From Victivallales bacterium (GTDB lineage: Bacteria; Verrucomicrobiota; Lentisphaeria; Oligosphaerales; Oligosphaeraceae): DNA of 6,789 nt. The translations under genes and the position numbers were made by a program. The notes under the pieces are model-generated. The model saw nothing but the letters and a program-made list of their open reading frames with translations. It had not been told where the DNA came from and ran no database searches. The stretch covers positions 1 to 6,789 of the forward strand of contig JAFYGL010000243.1 of the NCBI GenBank assembly GCA_017543165.1. Direction: 5' to 3'. Of this stretch, positions 6,687 through 6,789 are shown one piece after another (the stretch's first letter is position 1; each line of letters opens with the position of its first letter).

Positions 6687-6789
6687 TTGCGGAATCGTAT
6701 TCTACAATATGTGATATTGGCTTTGTCTGCGGCGGCTTGGCTCTATGCCATAGAGCTGGAGCCACCCAGATTTAGCGTGACTGCCAGTG
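6687..6789 (+). CDS. Start of a gene with a signal peptide or membrane anchor, runs off the window
   Basis: From TTG 6687 the frame is open to the right edge (34 codons). It begins MRNRILQYVILALSAAAWLY and continues AIELEPPRFSVTAS. This is two arginines, a hydrophobic stretch of about 13-15 residues and then a polar segment, which looks like a signal peptide or N-terminal membrane anchor. AAGGAA at 6673-6678 stands eight bases before the TTG, a good ribosome site and the main reason for choosing this start. No in-frame ATG is available. Too little is visible to name a family. No separate promoter fits cleanly in the short gap after the inverted repeat, so it may be read through from the oxidoreductase gene. 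Confidence 0.6.
   Translation, partial: MRNRILQYVILALSAAAWLYAIELEPPRFSVTAS

Noticed and set aside
6740..6756. Perfect 8-base palindrome GCTCTATG-C-CATAGAGC
   Set aside because: It falls inside the edge gene's coding frame, is short and has no promoter context, so chance is the best explanation.

Overview
The window is bacterial, of moderate GC, with TTG as well as ATG starts. It reads as chromosomal DNA carrying part of a surface-polysaccharide locus. No rRNA, tRNA, CRISPR, integrase or transposase gene is visible, and nothing fixes the phylum. Three features together would fit a PVC-group organism such as Lentisphaerota: the TPR-rich polysaccharide protein, the CpsB-type phosphatase, and a tandem ACGCAGAG-type intergenic repeat. 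That is a weak guess.

Region 1 (1-3590, plus strand) is a compact three-gene run. It holds the 3' part of a TPR protein with a C-terminal beta-rich domain, open through the left edge. Next is a CpsB/YwqE-type PHP phosphoesterase, 16 bases later if it starts at ATG 1801. Last is a complete dTDP-glucose 4,6-dehydratase (rfbB), which overlaps the phosphatase by ATGA. The logic is capsule or O-antigen assembly: nucleotide-sugar supply, a chain-length or export control phosphatase, and a scaffold-like partner.

Region 2 (3591-3829) separates convergent genes. It is filled by a mirror-symmetric array of octamers (consensus ACGCAGAG). On each strand the octamers form 22-base units of two octamers plus an A/T hexamer, and the array starts exactly four bases after each flanking stop codon.

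Region 3 (3830-5169, minus strand) is a two-gene unit: a small protein with a possible OB fold and a basic Lys/Ala tail, coupled through TAATG to an OppD/DppD-type peptide ABC transporter ATPase. No permease, binding protein or OppF partner lies in the window.

Region 4 (5170-5545) lies between divergent genes. It holds a candidate promoter for the minus unit, a transposase-less inverted-repeat element (5234-5407) with 37-base perfect arms that each contain a 21-base palindrome, and a candidate promoter with an operator-like palindrome ahead of the next gene.

Region 5 (5546-6789, plus strand) holds a complete Gfo/Idh/MocA oxidoreductase and a long nested inverted repeat (6595-6657). The start of a further gene follows, with a TTG start, a good Shine-Dalgarno sequence and a hydrophobic N-terminus, and it runs off the right edge. 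The most noteworthy items are the two non-coding structures (3594-3825 and 5234-5407) and the unidentified small protein coupled to the orphan OppD. I see no clear new multi-gene system.
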